Assembly: GCA_913054135.1 (NCBI GenBank)
Contig: CAJXJK010000004.1
Coordinates: 124,001 to 188,000 of the forward strand
From: an uncultured Flavobacteriales bacterium
GTDB lineage: Bacteria; Bacteroidota; Bacteroidia; Flavobacteriales_D; Crocinitomicaceae
Length of the DNA stretch: 64,000 nt
Direction: 5' to 3'
The position numbers and the translations under genes are program-made. Position 1 is the stretch's first letter, and every line of letters starts with the position of its first letter. Under the pieces are notes generated by a model. The model did no database searches. It saw nothing but the letters and a program-made list of their open reading frames with translations, and was not told the origin of the DNA. Below are positions 50,913 to 60,536 of this stretch, piece after piece.

Positions 50913-52235
50913 ATTACTTTTAATATCAGAACTAAAGATTAATTTCCCTCTCATTAGAACCGCGTCAATATCACGTGCATTTGAAATATCCGCAAGAGGA
51001 TTTGAATTCAAAATTAACAAATCAGTTGTTGCACCAGTCTTAAGCATTCCCCACTCTTCTCTTTCGCCAAACATGTCAGCCATATTTGATGAAGCAATAT
51101 GTAATATTTCTCGGTTCGACATACCCACCTCTTTGAAATGCTGTATTTCGTCATGATAAGAATAACCAGGTACATTGTATGCTCCAGATGCATCAGGGCT
51201 AAGTAGCAGATTTCCTCCCTGCTGATAAAGAAACTGAAGGTATGAAGTCATCATTGAAGAGTGCTTTTTAACCATCATTCTAAACTGCGTGAGTTCTTCT
51301 TCAGACCTGCCCTTTGCACTTTCAGTTAATTCTTCATCCCAAGCATCTGTCATTGATTGCGAAACATATTTTAATCCTTCTTGAGCAAGCAGCTTTTCTT
51401 TGGTAAATTGAAATGAATGTGCCCAATTGATAGTAGGGCAATGATAGATTCCTGCCTGATTAGTGTATTTAATTGCATAAACAATCTGCTCCATATCAGA
51501 CAAGTCCGAAATTCCACCCAAGTGTTCTATTGACATGAAATTTCCTTGATTACAAAGATCCTGAATACTAACTCCGTGAGGTGAATGACCGGCTACTTTA
51601 ATCTTTGCAGCTTTCGCAATGCGTTGAAGCTTGGTATAATTTAAAGAGGTATCAACCGAAAGCAACTTAACAAAGTCCCATCCCTCTCTTGCATACTGTT
51701 GAATGCTTTTTTGCAATGAATCAATATTGACAAACGAGCTATCAACTAGTGGAGGTGCCGAAAGGTAAAGTTTCGGGGTGTAGTATCCATTTTTATCAAT
51801 TTTAAGATGCCAAGACTCCCCTCTCATTGATCTCATTGATGTCACTCCATTCATTAAGTTCAACTGAAAAAATCTTTCCAATTCTTCTTCTTTTGGCAGA
51901 TGCACATGAGCATCAGAGAAAGCTGCTATCAAGAACTTTCCTGTGCCGTCAATGTGGGTTGAAAAACCATCATCACCAAATTGAGCAAAGTGTGTCGAAT
52001 CTTCTTCGGTTGGTTCTGAATGCGGACTTATTTTCGTTATTTCTCCATCACAAGCAATCTCAACATCTTGATTCTCATAAACTTGATCAACGTGGGCTGG
52101 TATCACTGTGATGTTCGTAATTTTTGTCGCACAAGAAACTCCTCCTGAAGGCAAGTCTCTCTGAGCAAAAGACATATGAGTCAAAAACACAAACAGGGTG
52201 AAAAAGGAGATTCTCGTTAAAAATTTCATAAGCAT
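50898..52235 (-). CDS. Secreted amidohydrolase (metal-dependent)
   Basis: 445 residues (a second ATG lies 6 nt inside). Signal peptide to MSFAQ. Amidohydrolase superfamily signatures: FSDAHVHLPKEEE (metal-binding HxH), KVAGHSPHG, SIEHLGG, and SPDASGAYNVPGYSYHDEIQ with the catalytic Asp. The C-terminal LKTGATTDLLILNSNPLADI is the usual closing small domain. It should hydrolyse an amide or ester bond, such as in cyclic imides or peptides, in the periplasm; the substrate is unknown. Confidence 0.85.
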   Translation of the reverse strand: MLMKFLTRISFFTLFVFLTHMSFAQRDLPSGGVSCATKITNITVIPAHVDQVYENQDVEIACDGEITKISPHSEPTEEDSTHFAQFGDDGFSTHIDGTGKFLIAAFSDAHVHLPKEEELERFFQLNLMNGVTSMRSMRGESWHLKIDKNGYYTPKLYLSAPPLVDSSFVNIDSLQKSIQQYAREGWDFVKLLSVDTSLNYTKLQRIAKAAKIKVAGHSPHGVSIQDLCNQGNFMSIEHLGGISDLSDMEQIVYAIKYTNQAGIYHCPTINWAHSFQFTKEKLLAQEGLKYVSQSMTDAWDEELTESAKGRSEEELTQFRMMVKKHSSMMTSYLQFLYQQGGNLLLSPDASGAYNVPGYSYHDEIQHFKEVGMSNREILHIASSNMADMFGEREEWGMLKTGATTDLLILNSNPLADISNARDIDAVLMRGKLIFSSDIKSNLLHP

Positions 52236-52343
52236 GGATGAATATAATAAAAAGGCAGAAATATTTCAGCTTCAAATATTTAAGGCCGATATTGGTCAAA
52301 CCTTTGCAAGGATTATACCGTAGAATAATTGAACACTACTATT

Positions 52344-53303
52344 ATGAAAAACTTTACGCTACTCCTATTACTATTGCCTCTGAATTCTCTCATTGCTCAA
52401 GTCAACCTAAATCAAAACATGGTTGCCTATTATCCTTTTGAAGGTAATGCTGATGACCTGAGTGGATTTAGCTTTGACGGAACTCCAACTGATGTCACCT
52501 ATTCAATTGGTGTTTATGGTGCTGCAAATTCAAGCGCGGTATTTAACGGAACCTCCACTTCTTTTGTTGATTGTGGAACACACAATAGAGATATTGTTGA
52601 TACTATGTCAATTTCAGTTTTTGTTAGAACGACCTTTGATGGTATTGGTGATATTGTGAGTAAATATGACCCCGGAAATGATGAAGGATATCATCTTCAG
52701 ATATCTTTAGGTCAAATTAGATTAGCCGGAAGAGATGGTTCTGGAACCTATCGTCAAACGGGCTTTTCTGCAACTACCATCAATGACAGTTTATGGCATC
52801 ACGTCTTAGGTGTTGTGCGAGGAGACACTTGGCTACTTTATGTTGACTGCGTCTTAGAAGGAGCCGAAACAAACCCTGGTCCTACACCTGATATTTCTTC
52901 TTCAGCTGAACTTGGAATTGGAAAAGATGTCTTTGCTGATCAAAAATTCTTAGACTGCGAGGTAGACGAAGTGAGAATGTATACTAGAGTTTTAAATTCA
53001 GATGAAAGGGATTCACTTTGCGCAACAGCTGTTTACGCCGGAATCGAAAGTCATCCTGAACAAGATGAACCTCATTTACAAGTTTATCCGAACCCCGCGA
53101 ATTCACAAATTGCAATAGCCGGATCTACAACTTTGGAAAAAGCAGTGATAGAAATTTTTGATTTAAGCGGTAAAATGGTTTTAAGAAAAACGAACCTTTC
53201 TGCCACTCCTATTCTTGATATTAGCGCTTTAGAAAAAGGGAATTACATTATTAAAGTGATTGAAGACAAGCAAGTCAGTACCCAAAAATTCATCAAAAAC
53301 TAA
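52344..53303 (+). CDS. T9SS-dependent LamG-domain protein
   Basis: 319 residues from the ATG at 52344 (the upstream TTG is rejected). Signal peptide (MKNFTLLLLLLPLNSLIAQ). A concanavalin-like LamG fold spans about 30-220: MVAYYPFEGNADDLSGFSFDGTPTDVTYSIGVYGAANSSAVFNGTSTSFVDCG, LWHHVLGVVRGDTWLLYVDCVLEGA and FLDCEVDEVRMYTRVLNSDE. The C-terminal T9SS sorting domain begins VYPNPANSQIAIAG. Likely a surface carbohydrate- or protein-binding protein. Confidence 0.9.
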   Translation: MKNFTLLLLLLPLNSLIAQVNLNQNMVAYYPFEGNADDLSGFSFDGTPTDVTYSIGVYGAANSSAVFNGTSTSFVDCGTHNRDIVDTMSISVFVRTTFDGIGDIVSKYDPGNDEGYHLQISLGQIRLAGRDGSGTYRQTGFSATTINDSLWHHVLGVVRGDTWLLYVDCVLEGAETNPGPTPDISSSAELGIGKDVFADQKFLDCEVDEVRMYTRVLNSDERDSLCATAVYAGIESHPEQDEPHLQVYPNPANSQIAIAGSTTLEKAVIEIFDLSGKMVLRKTNLSATPILDISALEKGNYIIKVIEDKQVSTQKFIKN

Positions 53304-53317
53304 ACGATTTTATTCAA

Positions 53318-53818
53318 ATGATTTTCAAGCTTAGATCATTGCGAGAAAGTGACCTCTCGAATTTAGTTCAATACGCGAACAACAAAAATATTTTTAATAA
53401 TCTAACTGATGCCTTTCCACATCCTTTTGATGCAGAAAAAGGAAAAGCATTTATTGATAGAATATTATCAAACAAACCTCATCATGTACAAGCGATTACC
53501 ATTGATGACCAGCTGATAGGTTGTATCGGAGTTCATCCTAAAACTGACGTTCATAAAAAAAATGCAGAATTAGGATACTGGGTAGCAGAACCATATTGGG
53601 GAAAAGGAATAATCTCGAAAGCCATTCCACTCATGGTTGAATATGGGTTTGACAATTTTGATATTTCAAGAATTTATGCGACTCCCTATCCTCACAACAT
53701 TGCATCACAGAAAGCTCTTGAGAAAAGTGGATTTGTATTGGAAGCCAGTTTGGAAAAAACTCTCTTTAAAAATGGAGAGTATTTAGATGAATTAATCTAT
53801 GCCATCAGAAAAGAATAA
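53318..53818 (+). CDS. GNAT-family N-acetyltransferase
   Basis: 166 residues of the RimJ/RimL-like GNAT type: LRSLRESDLSNLVQYANNKNIFNNLTDAFPHPF, GYWVAEPYWGKGIISKAI (acetyl-CoA loop) and ISRIYATPYPHNIASQKALEKSGFVLEA. It acetylates an amine, perhaps of a ribosomal protein or small molecule; the acceptor is not determinable. Begins 14 bp after the LamG gene and may share its transcript. Confidence 0.9.
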   Translation: MIFKLRSLRESDLSNLVQYANNKNIFNNLTDAFPHPFDAEKGKAFIDRILSNKPHHVQAITIDDQLIGCIGVHPKTDVHKKNAELGYWVAEPYWGKGIISKAIPLMVEYGFDNFDISRIYATPYPHNIASQKALEKSGFVLEASLEKTLFKNGEYLDELIYAIRKE

Positions 53819-53821
53819 AAC

Positions 53822-53829
53822 TACATTTG
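53822..53829 (+). promoter_or_regulatory. -7 element for the PhnA-like gene
   Basis: TACATTTG, perfect TAnnTTTG, 15 nt before the ATG at 53845. It begins 4 nt after the GNAT stop codon. No good -33 TTG at normal spacing. Confidence 0.4.
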
Positions 53830-53844
53830 TCAAAAACCAATGAG

Positions 53845-54423
53845 ATGAGTTTACTTGCAACATTAGAAAATAGAAGCGGAAATAAATGCGAACTATGCCA
53901 GAGTACAGATGGTCTCGGCATCTACAATGTTCCGCCAGCAGGCTCAGCAGATACTCAAGACAACTCAATACTAGCTTGTACTACCTGCATTTCACAAATT
54001 GAAGATATCTCTACAGCTGATTCAAATCATTGGAGATGCCTTAATGACTCTATGTGGAGCGAATTTTCGGCAGTTAAAGTAGTTGCATATAGAATGCTTT
54101 ACCAACTTAAACATGAGGGTTGGCCTCAAGACCTCTTAGACATGATCTATTTGGAAGAAGATGATTTGAAGTGGGCTCAATCAACATTGCTTGCCGAAGG
54201 TGAAGTGGAGGTTATTCATAAAGATGTTAACGGCGTAGTGCTTTCAGCAGGAGATTCAGTAGTACTGATTAAAGATCTTGATGTCAAAGGAGCCGGTTTT
54301 ACGGCTAAAAGAGGAACGGCGGTACGTAACATTTCACTAGACAATGAAAATGCGAACCACATAGAAGGAAAAGTGAACGGTCAAGGAATTGTAATATTGA
54401 CTCAGTACGTTAAGAAGTCGTAG
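53845..54423 (+). CDS. PhnA-family zinc-ribbon protein
   Basis: 192 residues from the ATG at 53845; a TTG upstream lies in a -7 element and is not used. N-terminal zinc ribbon CELCQSTDGLGIYNVPP ... LACTTCISQI with CxxC pairs, and a C-terminal SH3/KOW-like module (DSVVLIKDLDVKGAGFTAKRGTAVRNISLDNENANHIEGKVNGQGIVILTQYVKK). The family is named after a gene wrongly tied to phosphonate use; true role is unknown. Convergent with the response regulator gene. Confidence 0.88.
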   Translation: MSLLATLENRSGNKCELCQSTDGLGIYNVPPAGSADTQDNSILACTTCISQIEDISTADSNHWRCLNDSMWSEFSAVKVVAYRMLYQLKHEGWPQDLLDMIYLEEDDLKWAQSTLLAEGEVEVIHKDVNGVVLSAGDSVVLIKDLDVKGAGFTAKRGTAVRNISLDNENANHIEGKVNGQGIVILTQYVKKS

Positions 54424-54432
54424 AAACAGTTA

Positions 54433-54834
54433 TTAGAAATACTTCTTTAACAACTCATCAAAAACAGCTTGTTCTAAAGGCTTAGAAAGCAACTCTTTTG
54501 CTAAAAATTGTTTGTCAAAAGACTCAACATCTTTTCTGTGCCTTGAACTCGTCAACATCATTAAAACCGGTTTGAACTCTCTAAAATGCTGATCAATTTC
54601 ATCAATCCATTCAAAGCCATCTAAATCAGGCATTCTCACATCAATTAAGATTAAATGAGGCAATTCTTGATTTCTCTCATCAAGATCAATAATATGTTGA
54701 AGTGCTTTTTCTGAATCCAAAAAAGAAGTTACCTCACCAATTCGCTCATTTTCCGAAATAATATCTTCTACATAGAAGTTATCTTCTTCAGAATCATCAA
54801 TTAAAAAAACATTAATTTTTGTGGTGCTCATCAA
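54433..54834 (-). CDS. Single-domain response regulator
   Basis: 133 residues, one receiver domain and no output domain. Acidic pocket Asp13/Asp14 (FLIDDSEEDN), phospho-acceptor Asp65 (LILIDVRMPDLDG), Thr95/Ser96 (LTSSRH) and Lys118 (LLSKPL) are all in place. It should act like CheY or as a relay in a phosphorelay; no sensor kinase gene is nearby. Stop codon is 9 bp from the convergent PhnA stop. Confidence 0.93.
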   Translation of the reverse strand: MMSTTKINVFLIDDSEEDNFYVEDIISENERIGEVTSFLDSEKALQHIIDLDERNQELPHLILIDVRMPDLDGFEWIDEIDQHFREFKPVLMMLTSSRHRKDVESFDKQFLAKELLSKPLEQAVFDELLKKYF

Positions 54835-54946
54835 GAATTTTTTGGGCTTATTTATTACACTCTCAATTTTATTGGATTACCAATTTAGCGAGAATTTATT
54901 TCTAAAGAGTCATCAACTAAATAGATTAATTGTGATTAGATAAAAA

Positions 54947-56407
54947 TTATTCAACTACATCCTCTTTATCTTCAATTGCTTTCTTTTTAACCTTCGGATA
55001 CTTCAAATCAAGCATTACAATTATCGCCGTGAATCCCCAAACAGGGATTGTTGCCTTATCAGTATCCAAATAATTGTTCAATATGCCGTGAGCAAAATAA
55101 GTCACCAAACCAAGAAACAAGGTCAGCATGATAGTCCGCATTTCGCCTTCAGGCATCCTCAAATATAATGTGACAGCCGTATAGCAGATGTATCCAACCA
55201 ATACAATCATAAGCAACATTCCCGGAATACCTTGCTCTGATAAGGGGCCGAGATATTCAGAATGAGCGTTACCTCTATTACCTGAATTGGTTGATATTAT
55301 TGTTTTACCCGAAGCCAATTGAAAAGGAGCGTATACCATAGCGTACGTACCTGGTCCCCAACCAACGATTGGTCTTTCTTGCCATAAACGAATAGCACAT
55401 CCCCAACGGTTTAATCTTTCAAGATTAGAAGCATCTGTGGTGACATTGGTCATGGACTCTAACCTCTCATTCATATTCTCGGTAGCGTGCTCAGCATTAT
55501 TCTTCTCTGCTGAATGCATAATAGACGTCCAGTTAACGGCTACATAAACCAAGATGCCCAATGAAAGAATGGCCAGATATTGAAACTTTACCCTGAATCT
55601 GATCACCAAATAAACTAAGAGGGCTCCAAACAATGTAATCCAAGCTGCTCTTGTATAAGACATGATAATTGCAAAGCCGAATAACACTATCAATCCAATG
55701 ATAAATAGTCGCATTGGAGCCGAATTCTTTTTGCCAAAGAGCAAACCAAAGAGCACTGGATAAACCAAGGCTAAAATTGCACCATAAGAAGTGTGATCTT
55801 TAAAGAATGGGAACATAACCCAATGCCCTGATTCCTCATCAAAACCATTAATCGCATGATTCGTCAACGTATAGAGAACCACAACTGTGAGAGAACCAAT
55901 GTAAAGCCAAATGAACCATTTAATATTTTTCTCTTTTCGAAAGAAAATCACCCCGTAGAAAAAGATGGGAACAATGAACCACAGTTTTGTCATTAAGAAC
56001 TTTGCCGAAACCATTGGCAACTCACTAGTGATACAGGTCACCCCTATCCATAAGAGTTGTAATATGAAAATGATCGAAATTGGATGACGTATGATTCTAG
56101 CATCAAATTGATTCCCCTTCATCTGATTCAAGATGATTATCAACAGCATTCCAAACAATATAGGTTCGGTTGGTAAAAACAATCCCACATCTGAACTTAC
56201 AAACTCTTCTATATTAACAGAGAGAGGAGTAAACATGACCACAAATAAGAATAGCTGCTCAAAATGATACAAGGCTACATAAACCAACAAAAGAGCTATC
56301 GGAACAGCATTCAAGAGGATCTCTCCACGCCACAGAAAAAATAAATTTGCAGCTATGAATAATGCTGCAATCAGATAAACTGATTTATTTTTTAATATGG
56401 CTTTCAC
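54947..56407 (-). CDS. O-antigen ligase/polymerase-like membrane protein
   Basis: 486 residues with about twelve TM helices. Wzy_C signature region: FKDHTSYGAILALVYPVLFGLLFG, SYTRAAWITLFGALLVYLVI, then the periplasmic loop with RLNRWGCAIRLWQERPIVGWGPGTYAMVYAPFQ and NRGNAHSEYLGPLSEQGIPGM with the key His. It polymerises or ligates a polysaccharide from a lipid carrier at the inner membrane's periplasmic face. It follows the Wzz-like gene by 27 bp, so the pair is a chain-length-controlled polymerisation unit. Confidence 0.87.
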   Translation of the reverse strand: MKAILKNKSVYLIAALFIAANLFFLWRGEILLNAVPIALLLVYVALYHFEQLFLFVVMFTPLSVNIEEFVSSDVGLFLPTEPILFGMLLIIILNQMKGNQFDARIIRHPISIIFILQLLWIGVTCITSELPMVSAKFLMTKLWFIVPIFFYGVIFFRKEKNIKWFIWLYIGSLTVVVLYTLTNHAINGFDEESGHWVMFPFFKDHTSYGAILALVYPVLFGLLFGKKNSAPMRLFIIGLIVLFGFAIIMSYTRAAWITLFGALLVYLVIRFRVKFQYLAILSLGILVYVAVNWTSIMHSAEKNNAEHATENMNERLESMTNVTTDASNLERLNRWGCAIRLWQERPIVGWGPGTYAMVYAPFQLASGKTIISTNSGNRGNAHSEYLGPLSEQGIPGMLLMIVLVGYICYTAVTLYLRMPEGEMRTIMLTLFLGLVTYFAHGILNNYLDTDKATIPVWGFTAIIVMLDLKYPKVKKKAIEDKEDVVE

Positions 56408-56434
56408 TGATTCAAACTATGGTTTGATAAACGA

Positions 56435-57424
56435 CTATGCGTTTTTCTTTAATTCTCTGATTTTTTCAACTGCCAAGAACCAGAATATTGAAAGTAAAAA
56501 TGCCGCTATAGTTGACATGATTACTACTACAGCCCTCTTAGGTTTCGCCTTTTTATCTGGCACCTCAGCCATTGAATGTCTAATCGTTTGTTGGATGTTC
56601 GTATTCGCATATTGCGTGGCCTGATCATTTACATCAAGAATATTTGAATATCTCAAGCTAAAGAACTCAGACAAGTTTGAGTAAATATCATAGTCAGAAC
56701 CGTATTTTTGAGAAGCATCAATCTTCCTTTTGATCTCTGATGCCACATCATTTTTCCCGGCCTTTAGTGCAGATAAATAATCAGAATACAATCTACTTCT
56801 TGTCTCCTGATTTACCACTCCACTGTCTGAAAGAACTTTCATTTTATCTGAATAATCTCCCATCTCTGTTTTGATCAATCTTACCTCATCTTGAACAGCC
56901 CACATTGGCCCTTTACTTCTTTCTCTAATCATTCGATTCATAACCGTATCAACTAATCTTACGATATCGTTCGCCATGTCAGCAGCAATCTCTGGATCAG
57001 CATCATAAACATCAATTGTGATTGAATTATATCGAGTTCTGTTAAACTGAACATTACCCTCGTAAGCTTTTTGAAACTTGGCTCTTGCTTGACCTGCCTC
57101 TTTGTCTAAATCATAATGCTCATACAAATTGTACTTGTCTGTCAAGCTATCTCTAATTTCAGGAGAGTTTAATACTTGAAGTAAACGCTCAGCATCAGCT
57201 TCGTCTCCAAACTCAACCACCGAATTTCGTCCGGTTCCTTGAAAATCCACTGAATTTGATTTAGTTGGAAACACAATTGCCTGCGCTTTAAAATATGGCG
57301 TCATCATTAATGAAACCACCACCGAAGCCACAATGGCTATGGAAGTAATGATGATTAACGGTTTTCTTTTTCCGTATACAAAGGCGATTAAATCACCAGA
57401 GTTAAAATTTGGATCTTGAGTCAT
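56435..57424 (-). CDS. Wzz-like polysaccharide chain-length/co-polymerase protein
   Basis: 329 residues. An N-terminal TM (about 23-45, KRKPLIIITSIAIVASVVVSLMM), a large periplasmic helical/coiled-coil region (AEVERLLQVLNS-type segments; SEIKRKIDASQKYGSDYDIYSNLSEFFSLRY) and a C-terminal TM (about 297-320) flanked by KPKRA and Pro/Lys-rich residues. This is the Wzz topology, but without a fused tyrosine kinase. Located just upstream of the Wzy-like gene and co-oriented. Confidence 0.85.
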   Translation of the reverse strand: MTQDPNFNSGDLIAFVYGKRKPLIIITSIAIVASVVVSLMMTPYFKAQAIVFPTKSNSVDFQGTGRNSVVEFGDEADAERLLQVLNSPEIRDSLTDKYNLYEHYDLDKEAGQARAKFQKAYEGNVQFNRTRYNSITIDVYDADPEIAADMANDIVRLVDTVMNRMIRERSKGPMWAVQDEVRLIKTEMGDYSDKMKVLSDSGVVNQETRSRLYSDYLSALKAGKNDVASEIKRKIDASQKYGSDYDIYSNLSEFFSLRYSNILDVNDQATQYANTNIQQTIRHSMAEVPDKKAKPKRAVVVIMSTIAAFLLSIFWFLAVEKIRELKKNA

Positions 57425-57540
57425 TGGTTCAATTTGGTCAACAAAAGTAACGATTTCAACCTATCAGGAATTCAATCGATACAACATTTAGCAGAACGTA
57501 TCAAATTCTATTTTCGTATTTTGGTTCAAAACTATTTTTG

Positions 57541-60102
57541 ATGTCAAAAATTATTCTTTCCAGCATTGCCCTAATTAGCATTACTTCAGCTTATTTCTTT
57601 TTGAATTTCGAAAACGACAAAAGTGAGCTACAAGAAAACTCAACAGAATTAAATTCAATTCCGATTCCTACTCAAGTTCACGAGAAAATGGATGATGAAG
57701 AAGCTTTTGAAAATGCGAAAGAACAATATTTTGAGCTCACTCATACCGGAGGTCAAGACATTGATTGGAAAGCTATCATTGAGCAAAACTTCAGAGATTT
57801 AGTTGAAAAGAGAAAAGCCATGAGGCAAAATAAGGCCGTCATTTCATATGCCAACGGAGAAATTGCGGGTGAATGGTTTGAGAAAGGTTCTACTAACCAA
57901 GCCGGAAACGTAGTAGTCTCAGCTTTTGACGAAGTTGATGAAAACATTTACGCAATCTCAGATGGCGGAATTCTTTGGAAAGGAGATTTAAATAATAGCC
58001 CTTGGCAATCATTGAATGATGAATTCTTATTGACTCCTGCAATAATAGAATCAGTTCGTTTGGCTGACGGAAGTTTAAGACTTGTGAGTTCAATTGGATT
58101 TGGAATTTGGTATTCAGATGATGAAGGCGCAAATTGGGAAGAGGCTGCTGGATTTTCAGGTAATACTTCAAATGGTTCGGGAATAGACTTAATCGAACTA
58201 AATGATGACGATAGCACCTTAGTTTATTTATTTACCCAAATTGCTTGGAACGGAAGCGGTCAAAATAAAATTGCATACTCAACTGATCACGGAGAGACAT
58301 TTAATTTCCTTCAGAACTTGAATTCATGGAACTCAGGATATGCATCAATGGCATCTCCTCATAATTCGTCTGTAGCATTCATTATGGATGGTAATGATGA
58401 TGTACACAAATTTGAAGGCGGCGTTTATTCTCCGGTAAGTCTTGGCAATTTATTTACAGGAAGCGCAACTTCACAAATTGAATGCGTAATGGACGGAACA
58501 GACACAGTCTTATATGTCCTAACAAATGATGAAAATTTATATCGTTCATCTGATGCAGGGGCTACTTTCACTGAGGTGGGTCCACTTGCCACGCCTGCAT
58601 GGGATTGCGGAATCGGAGTTTCTATTGATGAACCGAACACATTGTATTATGGAGAAGTGGATTCATACCGATCAACAGATGGTGGTTTGACCTGGAACAT
58701 GATATCTTCTTGGGGAGATTATTATGTTGACCCTTCATTTTATATTCATGCCGACATAATGGATATTGCCACTTACAAGAAAACAGATGGAACTGAATTT
58801 TCGCTTATTTGTAATCATGGCGGAATCAACATTTCTTATGACAAGTGTGTTACGACTCCAAATGTTGGAATGAATGATTTAAATGTTGGTCAGTTTTATG
58901 ACGTCATTACCAGCCCAGTAAACTCTTCATACATATTTGGAGGAACTCAGGATCAAGGACTTCAAAGAACCAATTTAGGAACAACACCTGGATCAATCGC
59001 CTTTGAACAAGTTATTTCAGGGGATTATGGAGCGCAACAATTTTCAAATAACGGTAATTCATTTTGGACGGAATATCCATTTGCACAATTCTCATATTAT
59101 AGTGATGCTTTAAATGGCGGATACGACTTTTGGTATGATATTGACGGAGATGATATGCCTAATGCAAACTGGATAGTTCCGACTGCTCCGGCTCCAAACC
59201 CAGCAGATGATTACATATTAGTTGGTGGAGGAAGTGCCACAGGAGGATCTGGATCATTCATAATTAAATTAGAAAACGACAATGGAACTGCCGTAGCGAC
59301 AAACCTTCCTTTCGATTTTAAACAAGAATCAGGAACGGCGATTGCAGCCTTAGAAACTACGCCTTTTGATTACAACAAATGGTATGTATGCACTGAAAAT
59401 GGCAAATTCTATCATTCAGAAGATGGCGGAGACAACTGGACTGAAACGAACAATAACAACTTACCTTCAAATAATTGGGTATGGTCAAATGACATTTACT
59501 CTTCAAGGCTAAATGATTCAGTTGTTTATATCGGTGGTACCAACTACCAAAGTTCTCCTGTATGGTTTTCTACAAACGGAGGTGAAGATTTTACCGCAAC
59601 CGGTGACGGCATACCTGCAACAATGGTTCACGACTTATGTATGGATGAAGAAGAGAATTTCTTATTCGCAGCTTCAGATGCTGGTCCCTACGTATATAGT
59701 GTATCGCAAGATGAATGGTTTTATTTAGGAGGAACAGATGCACCAATTCAATCTTACACCTCAGTTGAATTTGTTGCAAGTGAACAAATCGTAAGGTTTG
59801 CTACTTATGGAAGAGGAATTTGGGATTTCAAATTAAGTGATGTCACTTCAGTTGAAGAAGTAGCTATTAATGTTCACGAAAAAGTATATCCAAACCCTTC
59901 AACAGATGGTCGTTTCATTCTAGAAACTTCAGAGTACGCGAAAGTGCAAGTTTATGATATGATGGGCAGAGTTGTATGCAAAATCTCATTGTTGCCAGGA
60001 CTTAATCATCTTGATCTTGGATACTTAGGAAGCGGGAATTTCATAATCGCCGGAACTGATATTCACGGAAGAAATATCCAACAAAAAATCGTGATTAACT
60101 AG
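57541..60102 (+). CDS. T9SS-dependent VPS10/sortilin-like BNR propeller protein
   Basis: 853 residues from the ATG at 57541. A hydrophobic N-terminal signal/anchor (SKIILSSIALISITSAYFFLNF) leads to a long array of Asp-box repeats (YSDDEGANWEE, YSTDHGETFNF, RSSDAGATFTE, RSTDGGLTWNM, HSEDGGDNWTE, STNGGEDFTA) forming one or two ten-bladed propellers as in VPS10/sortilin domains. The T9SS sorting domain starts at VYPNPSTDGRFILE. Likely a secreted or surface-bound protein; no glycosidase motif is clear. TATTTTTG lies immediately upstream of the ATG (57533-57540). Confidence 0.88.
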   Translation: MSKIILSSIALISITSAYFFLNFENDKSELQENSTELNSIPIPTQVHEKMDDEEAFENAKEQYFELTHTGGQDIDWKAIIEQNFRDLVEKRKAMRQNKAVISYANGEIAGEWFEKGSTNQAGNVVVSAFDEVDENIYAISDGGILWKGDLNNSPWQSLNDEFLLTPAIIESVRLADGSLRLVSSIGFGIWYSDDEGANWEEAAGFSGNTSNGSGIDLIELNDDDSTLVYLFTQIAWNGSGQNKIAYSTDHGETFNFLQNLNSWNSGYASMASPHNSSVAFIMDGNDDVHKFEGGVYSPVSLGNLFTGSATSQIECVMDGTDTVLYVLTNDENLYRSSDAGATFTEVGPLATPAWDCGIGVSIDEPNTLYYGEVDSYRSTDGGLTWNMISSWGDYYVDPSFYIHADIMDIATYKKTDGTEFSLICNHGGINISYDKCVTTPNVGMNDLNVGQFYDVITSPVNSSYIFGGTQDQGLQRTNLGTTPGSIAFEQVISGDYGAQQFSNNGNSFWTEYPFAQFSYYSDALNGGYDFWYDIDGDDMPNANWIVPTAPAPNPADDYILVGGGSATGGSGSFIIKLENDNGTAVATNLPFDFKQESGTAIAALETTPFDYNKWYVCTENGKFYHSEDGGDNWTETNNNNLPSNNWVWSNDIYSSRLNDSVVYIGGTNYQSSPVWFSTNGGEDFTATGDGIPATMVHDLCMDEEENFLFAASDAGPYVYSVSQDEWFYLGGTDAPIQSYTSVEFVASEQIVRFATYGRGIWDFKLSDVTSVEEVAINVHEKVYPNPSTDGRFILETSEYAKVQVYDMMGRVVCKISLLPGLNHLDLGYLGSGNFIIAGTDIHGRNIQQKIVIN

Positions 60103-60141
60103 GATTAAAATGCAATTCTTACCTTTAGGCAAATCCAATTC

Positions 60142-60534
60142 ATGAACGAAAAACTAGGTCTTCTCTCACAACTCATTGCATTGAGTGCCGTGGATGGCTA
60201 TGTTTCGGACCAGCAAATTGGTCTAATTCAAAAGATTGGAAACCTGATGGGTATCAAAAACCCTGATATTTTAGAACTATTCAGAGTTCCTGCCGATTTT
60301 ATTCCACCAGCCGATCACATGGAAAGAATTGTACAATTTCAACGCATGATGCTTATCATTAACGTTGATCAGGACGTCATGCCAGAAGAAGTTGAATTTG
60401 TGCGCCTTGCTTCAATTAAAATGGGATTGAATCCAGATGCAGTCAAAGAAGCTTTAATGAGAATGCATCAATTTCCTAACAGTGCTATTCCGCCAGAAGA
60501 TTTACTGAGAATCTTCAGTAAATACATGAATTAA
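60142..60534 (+). CDS. TerB-like small helical protein
   Basis: 130 residues, all-helical. The pattern LLSQLIALSAVDGYVSDQQIGLIQKIGNLMGI ... MLIINVDQDVMPEEVEFVRLASIKMGL is the paired EF-hand-like DGxVSxxE repeat of the TerB/TerB-like family (tellurite resistance name is historical; function uncertain). It stops 2 bp before the pseudouridine synthase gene. Confidence 0.75.
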   Translation: MNEKLGLLSQLIALSAVDGYVSDQQIGLIQKIGNLMGIKNPDILELFRVPADFIPPADHMERIVQFQRMMLIINVDQDVMPEEVEFVRLASIKMGLNPDAVKEALMRMHQFPNSAIPPEDLLRIFSKYMN

Positions 60535-60536
60535 GA

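Noticed and set aside
57893-58217. Two overlapping minus-strand open frames in the sortilin-like gene
   Set aside because: Shadow frames of the Asp-box repeats; Ser/Pro- and Leu-rich composition typical of antisense translation of this coding DNA.
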